This document shows positions 35,101-44,899 of a DNA stretch of 64,000 bases, one piece after another. Position 1 is the stretch's first letter, and every line of letters begins with the position of its first letter. The DNA comes from Ectocarpus siliculosus (Eukaryota > Sar > Phaeophyceae > Ectocarpales > Ectocarpaceae), in NCBI GenBank assembly GCA_000310025.1, contig FN649728.1, forward strand, positions 1,394,315-1,458,314, in the 5' to 3' direction. Made by a program: the position numbers and the translations under genes. The notes beneath the pieces are model-generated. The model saw only the letters and a list, made by a program, of their open reading frames with translations, was not told the origin of the DNA and searched no databases.

Positions 35101-35700
35101 TTATTTTCTCAAGTGGAACGTGTGTTGTTGTTTTCCTTCGTTGGTGAACAAATAAGGTGTGCCCGGCATGGCGTAAGAAAGAAAAAAAGGGAGCTTGGGA
35201 CTAATAGCATGCCGACGATATTCGTCGGCTTGCTTTTGAAACAAATTCAGGGATTTGAAGGGCCCTTCGTGGCATTCCTCACCTCTAGAATGGGCTTCTT
35301 TCTCTGTCAGGACAGCGTAGGGACAGCTGAGGTTGACGGTTTCGTCTTCTTGCATACGCCTCTTGTTGGATGTCAGCGCGCGCCCACGATCCTCAGGCGT
35401 GCCGTGGCCGAGGGAAGAGGGCATCTCGGGGACAGGAAAAGGCTCGGTGGCATCCAATTCCACGACCGCGGTCGCCAGTGCCGTTGCTTTGCTGCTCCTC
35501 TTGTCGGTCGATACTGCCTCATGTGCTCTTTGCCTTGGGAGTAGTTTGTCCGGCATTGCACCCACACCAAGAGCGGTAGGAGGAGTCTTTGAAGCGCCGC
35601 CAGAATTGTTTCCACCAACCGGTTTGACTACCGATGCAACGATTCCTGGCGCTGCCGCTCCTACTACGACAACGACGCATACCAGGGACAGGATGGACAT
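35101..35700 (-). CDS. Possible secreted protein, 199 residues
   Basis: An uninterrupted 600-base frame from ATG 35700. It starts MSILSLVCVVVVVGAAAPGI, a plausible signal peptide with a cleavage site near residue 22, followed by a Gly/Ser/Thr-rich segment and a mixed charged region with one N-glycosylation sequon (NLSC). No domain was recognised. Length and the signal peptide favour a real gene; the repeat-rich neighbourhood and an opposing 197-codon frame (35333-35926, plus) argue for caution. A further open stretch upstream on the same strand (35918-35760) has no clear splice link. Confidence 0.4.
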   Translation of the reverse strand: MSILSLVCVVVVVGAAAPGIVASVVKPVGGNNSGGASKTPPTALGVGAMPDKLLPRQRAHEAVSTDKRSSKATALATAVVELDATEPFPVPEMPSSLGHGTPEDRGRALTSNKRRMQEDETVNLSCPYAVLTEKEAHSRGEECHEGPFKSLNLFQKQADEYRRHAISPKLPFFLSYAMPGTPYLFTNEGKQQHTFHLRK

Positions 35701-36189
35701 TTTCTTGCTGCTCGGATATGCTGACCGTTCTCACGCGAAGGTACGTCGGCACGACGTGGGAGTTCCAGGCCGTCGTTTCCAAGAGCCCACGGCGCCGGCG
35801 ATGATAAGATCACAAGGTGCCTCCCGCCTATCTCGAAGGCGCCGCCTGTCCGGGAGTACAAACAGGAAGCAACCGGTTGTATGGGTATTCGTGTCCTCAG
35901 TTCGATGTCGCCGTTCATGTCCGTAGATGCCGTAGCGGTGTTCTATTTCATGTTACCATCTTTTTCGTCCGTTATTATGGCGACCACGTGTTGGAGTAAA
36001 CGGCACTAGTGCTGTGAGCGCTGATTTAAGGTGAAGACAATATATATATATACATATATATGACGAGGACTTCTGAACGTTGTGTGCGTACAGGATTGAT
36101 GGATGCAAACACCGCCCTTTTTACCGCGCCTTTATTTTACACACTCTTCCTCTTGTTTCTTTCACGCTCTTCCTCTTGTTCGTCGTTGA

Positions 36190-36228
36190 CGTTGCCGATT
36201 CGATGCAATACACATAGAATCGGCAACG
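36190..36228. repeat. Short perfect stem-loop
   Basis: CGTTGCCGATTC and its exact reverse complement are separated by 15 bases, giving a 12-bp stem. A terminator or protein-binding role cannot be judged in this setting. Confidence 0.9.
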
Positions 36229-36587
36229 TCTCAGTATGTATGTATGTATTTGTATGCTGTACTGTAGATACCGGCACTTGTGTTTTGCACTTCCTTCCGT
36301 TGTTATTTCCCGCCATTCCAATTCTTGCACTTGTGTTTGCGTCCTCAGCTGATGGGCTCTTCTTCAGTTTTTTTCGCGAAAAAACACCCCATACCTCCCC
36401 TCCTGTCCCCTTGCGTGATGTTTACCACTTCCTTTCGTGTCATTTATTCGAGTGTCTCTCTTCAATACACAGGAGCTGGAGAATGAACAACCCTTACACT
36501 CCGACTACGTACAAGATATGATGACGAAAACATTGCGCGAGCCGTCGCCGTAGTAAGTGGCCGATATTGACGGAAGGCCTTGGAAGG

Positions 36588-37062
36588 GCAACACGGAAGT
36601 CGGTGTTCTATCGTTGTTCTATTTGCGCCACAAAAGTAACGAAGCGCAAGGGGTTGGTCTTTCTGATCGCATATTGTTGTCGCCGTTGTTGACGAGAGGC
36701 TAAATTGTACCTGGTGTTGATGGCAGACATTCATTATTGTCGCCGCTGTTGACTGGGAGTTTGTTGTGCCTAGTGTTCGTGGAAGAGACGTCTGCATGGT
36801 GCCAGCAATACTAGTAACACGGTCGGTCATCGGAGCAATGCTTCGTTCGGTGATTCGTAGGTCTGTCTGTCTGCTCCTTTTCGCTTTTAGAGTTCTTCGT
36901 TGCCTGCGTCTTAGTAAATATACGCTTGGAATGTTGCCGTGTAACATATGCATACGCTTGCAATGTTGCCATGTTGACGGCAAATAATACACGGAAGTCC
37001 GTGTTCTACTTGCGCCACAACCAACGAAGCGCGTGCGGGTGGTGTTTCCAATCGTTTATTGT
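36588..37062 (+). repeat. Direct duplication of ~75 bp with GTTGTT-rich spacer
   Basis: ACACGGAAGTCGGTGTTCTA and TTGCGCCACAAAAGTAACGA at 36588 recur at 36988 as ACACGGAAGTCCGTGTTCTA and TTGCGCCACAACCAACGA, followed in both by AAGCGC and TTTATTGTTG-type sequence. Between them a ~55-bp unit (ATTGTCGCCGYTGTTGAC...) is tandemly doubled (36667-36780). Confidence 0.8.
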
Positions 37063-37260
37063 TGAAGGGTTGTTGTATGCATAGCTACTGTACTGTTGAC
37101 AGAGGGAAAAGACAGACCGTGCGGTTGGTGGTTCGAATCGTGACAAACAATCAGGAATAAATCTCCATCAATCCGGAAATCCTCTCAACTGCTTGTAACT
37201 CTCCATCAGTTTTCGTACGAACAAACCGCGACCATAAGTAAATATAGATATGGTCATATG

Positions 37261-37439
37261 GCCTGGAAGCTAACAAGTGCGGCCAGAGGGGCTGATACAG
37301 AAGAAATCGCCCTTGGGGCTGATACACATGCCGCTCGAGGGGATGATCGAAGCGAAAGTGGCGCACGACATGTGTATCAGCCCCAAGGGCCATTTCTTCT
37401 GTACCAGCCCCTCTGGCCCGCACTTGTTAGCTTCCAGGT
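37261..37439. repeat. 70-bp near-perfect hairpin
   Basis: Left arm 37261-37330 (GCCTGGAAGCTAACAAGTGC to GGGGCTGATACACATG) pairs with right arm 37369-37439 with only about four mismatches and a one-base slip. The loop is 38 bases. It could be a young MITE or foldback unit, or a precursor of small RNAs. No protein is encoded. Confidence 0.95.
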
Positions 37440-37739
37440 CTAGTACAGATGCAAAAGAACAAAAAAGAGTACGTTACTTTCTCGGGTGTCCTTTGGGATT
37501 GTAGCTGGTTTGACTTGTGTCATGCACATTGCTTCAGCTGTTTCCCCTCCTCCGTTTTTTTGTCTCGTATGTGTTATTCCGTCCATAGTGCGGTGTCATC
37601 AAGCACACGCCCGCAATAATAAGCGAGTTTGGGACTACTGTAGCTGTGCTGACGATTTCTTCCGCTTGTTTTCATTAAAGTTGGCTGTTCGTTGTTGAGG
37701 TTTTCGATGTTGTATGCGTAGTGCGGATGGTGTTGTAGA

Positions 37740-38640
37740 GCTTGGGTTTCTATCGACCTAAATTCACTCTTCATTGTGTCATTTTCATTCGCTTACCCCA
37801 CCCCTTGCCCGACGGGGTCTCAAATGCTCATCTCGAGCCACAGAGGCCAGAGGGACGAGAGTGGGTGTCTTCTCGAGAGAGATTGTACGCTTTTGTAGTG
37901 GTGCGAGAATGGATGCTTCGTCCCTCCGCTCTCTTCTCTCGCCTTTCGCCGGTGGGGTCTCACGACAACGACAACCGCGATTGTTTTTTTTTCTCGCTGA
38001 CTGAGGCTACCCGTGCATCCGGCTGCTGTATGGGAGACGATGGGTGCCGCCAGGGAATGGGCATGACCATGATGTTTGCTGTAGTGCCTCTGTGACAGCT
38101 TGCGGGGATTCAGAGCGCGAGGAGGGTGCGTTTTCTATCTGTTCTCCCCGGCCTCCTTTCTGAAGCCTCTCTGGGGTTCACTCTCTTGGCTTCGCTCTTT
38201 TTTCGTACTTTTTATTCTTTACTTAGTGGTTTTTGTTTGTTGATGCCACCATATGCTTTTTGGAGTCCCCCGCCCACCCGTCGTGTAGCGGTGAGCATCT
38301 TACACGGACGGCCTGGTTATTGAGGCGCTGTAGTTCGTCCGCGGTGGTTTTTGTCTGTCTGGTCATGTTCTTTACTTTTGTTGTCACTAGCTTCCGCCTC
38401 CTACGGTTATCGCCTCTTGCTCGCGTAGCGTTGCGCATCTCCAACGGCAAGCAGCAACAGAGTGGGCGCGCCAATCATGATGTTGCGTTGTACGTCATTC
38501 ATGATGTGGGTTGTTGATGTTTCTTGTGACGACAATTAAATGCAAGTTTGCCCAGGCGTTCTTTGTTCTGCCGAGCGGGTCTAAGTTATTACCGGTCCGC
38601 GTTCTGGTGGTCTCCTTCATTCAGGTGTGGTAGTGCGTCA
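37740..38640 (+). repeat. Repeat family A, copy 3
   Basis: Colinear with copy 2 from ATCGACCTAAATTCACT through GTAGCGGTGAGCATCTTACA (tRNA-Val-like block) to CTTCATTCAGGTGTGGTAGTGCG. It lacks the ATCATCAGCGAG tail; a different tRNA-like block follows at once. Confidence 0.8.
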
Positions 38641-38644
38641 CCGG

Positions 38645-38712
38645 TCGCCCCGTTGGTCCAGAAACCGCTAGTCGCAATAAAGGTCGTGAGTTCGAATCCT
38701 CATGGGGTGAAA
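38645..38712 (+). other. tRNA-like element at the junction of repeat A and a LINE
   Basis: GTCGCCCCGTTGGTCCAGAA (A-box-like) and GGTCGTGAGTTCGAATCCTC (near-canonical B-box), then ATGGGGTGA which can pair with the 5' CCCC. The T-stem is one pair short, so a tRNA-derived SINE head is more likely than a working tRNA gene. Confidence 0.45.
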
Positions 38713-38810
38713 AACTTGCAAAACGGGTAAAAGCGAAAAAGCTGAAAAGATCGTGCGTACCAAACTTCGACGTGAGCACCGTTGACGTGGGAAAGGGACG
38801 GCTGGACCCT

Positions 38811-39790
38811 TCACGCAGTTGCCCGTCGGTTGAAGTGCTGCTGTTTCGGTTTAGTCCGGACTGCACGGTTGTGGGCAAGCCTGCCACCGAGGTTGACGGT
38901 GGCTACAACCATGTTGTGGTCTGAGTCTGATTTGACTGGGCGAACCGGCTGGGGGGTGACAACCACGTTAGATACTCGGCCGTGATGTGCCTGCCTTGTC
39001 AGGATGTAGTCAAGGCGCTTGCAATCGTTTCCCGACACACCATTGTATGTGTGCCATATTCCGCCCTTGCGTGTCTCGAAGAACGTGTTCGTGAGAGCTA
39101 GCCTGTTTTCCGTTGCGAAGTTCAACAGTAGCATGCCATTGTCGTTGAGTTCATCACGCCCGTACAATCCTATTACCCTTCCGTCCCCTCCGTCCAACCT
39201 ATCTCCCGTCCGCGCGTTGGCGTCCAATAGGACATACACACATTCTTTGGAAGGGATCCTCCGCACGAGACTGTCAAGTTTTCCCGAGAACACGCGCTTG
39301 CTGTCGGCGGTTGAAGGTTCGGTTGGAGCATACGCGGCTACGAAGTTGACCGCTCCACGGTGGCCTGCCAACAGAAACCTCATGGCCATAACGCGTTCGT
39401 CGATAAACTCCGTAGTGAACGTGGATGTCTTGCACAGTGACTCTTTGACGGCTATCCCCACACCATGGACTCCACCAGTCTCCGTGCCACAGCAAAACAC
39501 CCGGAAACCCGCTGCTGCAAATTCCGTTCGACCTGCCCTCCGTGTCTCCTGCATTCCTACCACCGATACGTTTTGTCTCGCTGCCTCGTGTAGAATGCTG
39601 TAGGCTCGCCCGTATCCATTGGCCCCGTTTACAGCCAAAGTCCGCACATTCCAGGTTGCTACCCTAAGAAGTTGACCCTGCTGTCTCTTTCGCGCGGCGC
39701 GCGCTGCTCTCTTAGCTAGCCTACGCGCCGCCCGACCCCTCCTTCTCCTCCATCTCCCCCTCTTTTCTTTTTTTTTTGCTATTTTATTGC
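38811..39790 (-). mobile_element. LINE 5' part with apurinic-type endonuclease
   Basis: A very basic stretch (GRWRRRRGRAARRLAKRAA...) leads into VATWNVRTLAV, the start of an exonuclease-endonuclease-phosphatase (EEP) domain. The catalytic motifs are present: GMQETRR (Glu), LLDANARTGD (Asp/Asn), RLDYILTR and the terminal SDHNMV. The frame is open to 38811. No reverse transcriptase follows on the minus strand; sequence changes to tRNA-like and repeat-A DNA, so this copy is cut at its 3' side. The 5' untranslated part probably runs through the assembly gap to about 40300. It may belong to the same LINE family as the RT part in LTA4H, but the two pieces do not overlap and this cannot be shown. 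Confidence 0.85.
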
Positions 39791-40004
39791 AAACACTCGG
39801 GCTAACGTAATAGTTTATACCCCGGTTCTTGCCTTGTTAGGAATAGAGTTGTCTTCTTGTCCCGGAGCGGTGTGGCCTTCCATCTCTGGACTCTCTCCTT
39901 TCCTCTCTCTGGGGCATACCCCCACGGCGTGCGGTCACTCCGCCACCCTCACCGTGCTCTCTGCTGCTGCATAACCCCGGTGTCCAAGCCGGGGCGTTAG
40001 GACC

Positions 40005-40104
40005 NNNNNNNNNNNNNNNNNNNNNNNNNNNNNNNNNNNNNNNNNNNNNNNNNNNNNNNNNNNNNNNNNNNNNNNNNNNNNNNNNNNNNNNNNNNNNNNN
40101 NNNN
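40005..40104. other. Assembly gap (100 N)
   Basis: Exactly 100 undefined bases, the usual placeholder for a gap of unknown size. It falls in the probable 5' region of the LINE. Confidence 0.99.
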
Positions 40105-40299
40105 CAGCTACCAAAGCTGGCGGTTCACGAGTTACCCCGATCTCACAACAGCAGTAACTCCCAACCGCCAAACTCAGGATCCCCCTCTCAACAGTGCTAG
40201 GGACCGTATACCCGTCTTTGCTGGGTGGTCTTTCGAGGTCTAGATCCACTTGCGGAACCTCGGCCTACCCCAGGGACGGGGGGGGCAGGCCGGGGAGGA

Positions 40300-41930
40300 G
40301 TATGCGCAAACACGTTGTATATCTGTGTCAGGATATATATCTGTTTGTTGCATGAGCTCATCACCTCTCCCAGATACGCCTAGACTATGTAGTGTATTGG
40401 ACTACTTACGAATGAGGAAGACCGCCGACGACAGGATCCGGCCGGGCTATATATACCCTCGCTGGTTGTTTGGAGGTGGTGATCTTTAGCTCTTCGGAAC
40501 TCGAGAGGCTGCTGCCAGCACAGTCTGGTATAATGTTCACTGCAATTGCTGAGAATGAGAGGACGTGGCAGTATTATCCCACTGCCAGGGGAAGGCTATT
40601 TCCTCTCGTGATGTGTAAGGGTCGGTCTTCACGAAGAAATCACATCTCGAATTCACATTTGGTTATAAATTTAAATTTTTAAGAATGTGTGGAGATCTGC
40701 CAAATGGAAACGAGTCTCTGCAGTCCACCACGAACAACCCGAGAGGTCCGTCGCTTGCCAACTGCCAGATTGCTGTTGTGACGTACTGTTATGACGTGGC
40801 CGCACCACATGGGGAGCTATCGCTCCCGAGAAACACACACCAAACGCGTACATGGCCTCTGTGCGGTACTGACACGATGTCTATGCATGTGACACTTTGA
40901 ATCGACCCTTGTCCGACGGAAAGCCGCCAATTCGTCTGTGCATTTATTTGAAGTTCGACAACCAACGGGAGATTGCCCAACAGACCAACACACCCCCACA
41001 CACACACGTTTTTTTCGGGACCAGTCACGTGCAACAACGATGCGCAGTCACCCTCCCGTTGGGTTGGCTTTTTGTGCTCTAAGATCTTTCTTTCCTCTGT
41101 GCTCGGCGGTGGATGGAGTTCGTGTGGATGGGGGTAGGTGGGCACGCGCCGTGTATGCGAGTAGACCGTGGTCCCGCAACTATGGACGCTGTTCACCCAA
41201 ATCGGGATCCGATTATGTAAATGATTTCACCTACCTTTTTTCAAATCCCGATTTGGTTTTGGGTCGTCCTGTTATAAGTCCTGAAGATTCGACGGGTTCC
41301 ATAACATTTGAAAAGACTTAACACATATCATCTGCACCTTCCCAACATAACATATATGAGACACACAAGACAACCACCAAACTGTCTTGTTGAGCCTGTT
41401 ACCCGCAGGGGAGATGTCCCTATATGCTGTCTGGGAAATCGTAGACAAACAGGTACTTTTCTGACGCTATGAATCCATTGCTAATTTTGTCTCAGACTCT
41501 TTTCTATGATGGAGATGGCTTCGTGGTGTCATATTAAGAAAAAAAAAAAAAAAAGACTCCACCACATCCCGTTCGACTGTGGGTATATCTCGAACGGGTA
41601 GTCTTTCTGTGTGTGTTTTATTATTCCTTAATTTCAGCCACCAACGAAAGAGTTCTGTGGATCTTCCGGTCTTATAACCAAATCTGAATGTGATTTCGAG
41701 ATCTGATTTCTTCGTTGAGACCGACCCTAAACGAGGAGAAGAGGGTAGAAAGAGAGAGCGGCCATAGCGGGCAGAGGGAGAGGAGAGTCGGCAAGTGGCC
41801 AGGGACTTCGGAAGATATCCATCCCCGACGGTGCATTTCCTGTCACTCTCCTTGTGACAAGATACCCCGACGGACACACGTGGCCAATCGGCTCGCCGAA
41901 AAAAACTCTACAGGGAGGACGAGAAGTCAA
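40300..41930. other. No gene recognised
   Basis: Short open frames only. Contains a poly(A)-like run at 41539-41553 and a direct AATCGGGATYYGATT / AATCCCGATTTGG inverted phrase near 41197-41255. Nothing assignable. Confidence 0.4.
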
Positions 41931-41934
41931 CCCT

Positions 41935-43020
41935 CTGGAGGGTTCTCATTTTTTTCGACCCCCCATAGGGTAGGCAGAGATGGCGCGGATAACCCGGGTG
42001 CCTTAATTGTGTACCTGCATCGTGGAAGACCCCTTGAATGTGGAACGATTCCTAGTCAGTGTCGATGTTTACACTGCTGTGTCTAACACAGATGTTTTGG
42101 ATAGATTCGGGCGATTGTCAATTGCAATGATGGCTTTGGTTGGTTGTTCTTCTTCATTGTATGTCCACGGACCCATTCTGACAGCACTTCAGACAGCAGC
42201 TGCATGCCCCGAGCTTGTTGTGCACCATACACCATGGTGTTATTTTTGTACAGACAGCACTTCAGACAGCAGTACGCTGTAGTCGACAAACATTCATTTT
42301 GGTGAAGTGCGGGACAAGGGGGGTAATGCCGCCTGCTGTAGTCGAATTGTAGTGTGTGGGCGTGTAGTTCAGTTGTGAGCACGCAAACGTGCTGCAGGGA
42401 TTGTAGGTGTACCTCCTCGTCCTTGTGTACCATTTTCTTGCTAATAGTGTGTGTGTTCTTTAGATCTTCTGATGGCTTAAGCATTTTTGTGCCACGGGCC
42501 GAGTCTTTGCTAGATTTTGGTATTAGCAACTGACACGAGTTTAATGTGAAGAAAAACAACAAAAAAAAAAAAAAACAATAAGGAATTTTTCCAGTTAACC
42601 CTCTGAGGGACTTGAAAACAGACCCTCTACAGAGTGATATTTTTGTACCCTCGGGAGGGTAACGTAACCCTCTAGAGGGTCTGTTTTCAAGACCCAAAAG
42701 AGGGTTGACGGAAAAAATTCCTTATACCCTATGGGGGGTCCAACAAAAATGAAACCCTCCAGAGGGTTTACTTCGCATTCCCTCAGAGGGTTGTCTGCCA
42801 TCATTCCTTATACCCTATGGGGGGTCAAGAAATACGAAAACCCTCTAGAGGATATCTTTTTTGTACCCTCTACAGACACACAGAGGGTTTTGCGAAAATT
42901 AAACGCTCTAGGGAGACGCGTAAAGGTACCCTCCAGAGGGTACATGTCTCGTGATATCCCTCTGGCTTCGGGCGCATTTTTTTGTATACCCTCTACAGAG
43001 GGTCAACTGAACACTATTTA
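41935..43020. repeat. CCCTCTAGAGGG palindromic repeat cluster 1 (interrupted)
   Basis: About a dozen copies of CCCTCNAGAGGG or close variants, spaced 20-60 bases. They are combined with a longer phrase, AATTCCTTATACCCTATGGGG, that occurs in both orientations (about 41950/42567 split, 42713-42738, 42803-42825). The cluster is interrupted at 41974-42562 by the second copy of the 0.6-kb repeat. Confidence 0.85.
41974..42562 (+). repeat. Dispersed 0.6-kb repeat, copy 2
   Basis: Near-identical to 23318-23915. Comparison with intact copies of the host phrase (CCTTATACCCTATGGGG nearby) shows that it entered at a TATA site, leaving ATAGGGTA on the left and TAAGGAATT on the right. It ends in an A-rich tract. 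Confidence 0.9.
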
Positions 43021-43996
43021 CTCCTCCAGGTGTGGGCTGTGACTGGAACATGATGGTAGTGTGCTTCCCTTATAGAAGAGGTCTTTGTCTTCCGCGCATA
43101 AAAAAAGCGTATCGCACAGATGCGACACACACCAAGACATAAAAGCACCGAAAAAAAAGACAACAGTGCGTAGTCACACGCAGATGAGATGGTTTCACTT
43201 CACGGCGTCGATATGACGAGAAACAAATTTCCATGCGATGGACACAAGCAAAAAATTCTAGGGTTTCTTGCGAATCCAATATTATTGTGCCAAGTGAACG
43301 CGACACATCTCATGTACAGAGTCAGAAATGTTCAGCCCCAGCCCCCGTCTTCCCTTTGAACCCTCCCAAAAAGCATACACAAGTTCGACCGGGCGCGTTA
43401 CTCGGCAAGAAAAAGCGTTTTCACCCGCCATGCACATGCTCTATCTCCATACTTGCGATGGAAATCCAGTCTCTATCGCCTTGAACGAATGGATGTTACG
43501 TAATACTCGCCCCACTGATGCATGTGAGATCATGTCAACGCCCCCGAAGCAATCTGACGACTCGTAAAACACAGCAACGATACTACGAAAGTGATTTTTA
43601 TCGCGTTGTTCGACACAAATATCGTTGTCCTGTAACGCTACCACCTGCACCCAAAGCACCAAGGATAAAGGGCCACGTTGTACATGCTACATGCAAAGGT
43701 CGACAAAACGGTACAAGACGAAGCCCCATGTCCACCCCACAAGTCCTGTCCTGTACTCGGTGTACCTCAGTGAGAGAAAACTACCCATGAAAGTAAGCGT
43801 TTGAGACGAACATTGTATCCATGACGGAGTCGCCGTGAAACATACCAAAAAATGTCCAAAACAAGACGGCATTGATTGGTGCCCCCCACCCGTCCACATC
43901 ATAAGCCTGTCTCGCCAGAAAGGCTGATTTTGCAAATCAGTGCGCCGGATGGGCGCCTTTCTCGGTGTCATGGTCATCGCCCTTCATCCTCCTCGG

Positions 43997-44098
43997 GGCG
44001 CCGACTTCTCGTCCTTCTCGGAGTTGTCAGAAAGGAACCCGAGGTCGTCATCGGGGTTGTCGTTGTCTTCATCTACATCGCCCGCGCCTCCTAACGTG
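43997..44098 (-). CDS. Candidate last exon of an unknown gene (acidic C-terminus)
   Basis: After an acceptor-like ACGTTAG the minus strand reads GGAGDVDEDNDNPDDDLGF, then LSDNSEKDEKSAPRGG and a stop. The composition is like a real acidic tail. Other possible exons on the same strand are 44890-44808 (EPPPYASSRDLDESKALLLW..., preceded by TTTTTTTTGCAG), about 46165-46002 (PAPYSPDSGESFGGYYWAEQ...) and about 48075-47957 (GPLLEIGAHVVARAGRALSR, donor GTGAGT). The phases between these pieces do not all agree, so one gene is not proven. No domain recognised. Confidence 0.25.
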
Positions 44099-44389
44099 GT
44101 GTACGAGATAGGCCGACAGAAATAAATTGATGGATAAATAAGTAATAGTTTCGGGCAGATGGCTGTTCTGACGGCGGGGTTGACGATCGCCGTATGATCG
44201 ACGTGTGAGGATTAGGTGTAGTCTAGGCCACAGGTAAACTTTAGCTTTGTGTCATCGGGTATTTAAGAACTTTCAGGCCGGGCGCTGAACTATCATCGAC
44301 ACCAACGGATCCTGGAATATTTTCTGGGGCTTCTCAACGAGAACAGGGAAACGAACATCTCAAACAGTACCTTCAATGACATAAGATAA

Positions 44390-44590
44390 CACACACCCTG
44401 GATCGATTTTCCAATCTCGATTTCTCAACAACAGAAATAGTCACAGTGCCAAAAACGTTGGCGTTAAAAACGTTGGCGTTGAAGCTGTCTCGTCGAGAGC
44501 TTTCCAAAAATGTATTATTTCATTTATGCATCCTCTTCGTCATGGCGTAATCGAGCTTTGAAATTTGTTCCAGGGGGTGTGTTATCTTGT
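44390..44590 (+). repeat. Diverged dispersed repeat B, copy 1
   Basis: Aligned with 57590-57780 through GTTGAAGCTGTCTC, GAGAGCTTTCC, TTTATGCAT and CTTTGAAAT. Identity is clearly lower than for the 0.6-kb repeat. No coding sequence. Confidence 0.7.
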
Positions 44591-44899
44591 GTTATACTCG
44601 TGGTGCCGTGGGATTCAGTTGAGGCCCAAGAACACACCGTCGGAAATGTTCAAATCTGCTGCCAACATTTTCCACCGCACACCGCCACAAAGTCCGTGTA
44701 CGAAGTTGATGCCCGGACAACGTGTGAGCGTGGGACTATCGGTGAAACACACAGGTCCGACAAGCATAAAAGGTACACCAACAATGTTTTCCCGGATATT
44801 GGGTCACCTGCTTAAGGGGAACGAACCAGAGGAGGAGGGCCTTGCTCTCGTCCAGGTCCCGCGATGAAGCGTAGGGCGGCGGTTCACAAACTGCAAAAA

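Noticed and set aside
23318-42562. The two 0.6-kb repeats as the long terminal repeats of one element
   Set aside because: They are 18 kb apart, end in an A-rich tract without TG/CA ends, and no polymerase, integrase or coat gene lies between them; the copy at 42 kb has its own insertion site.
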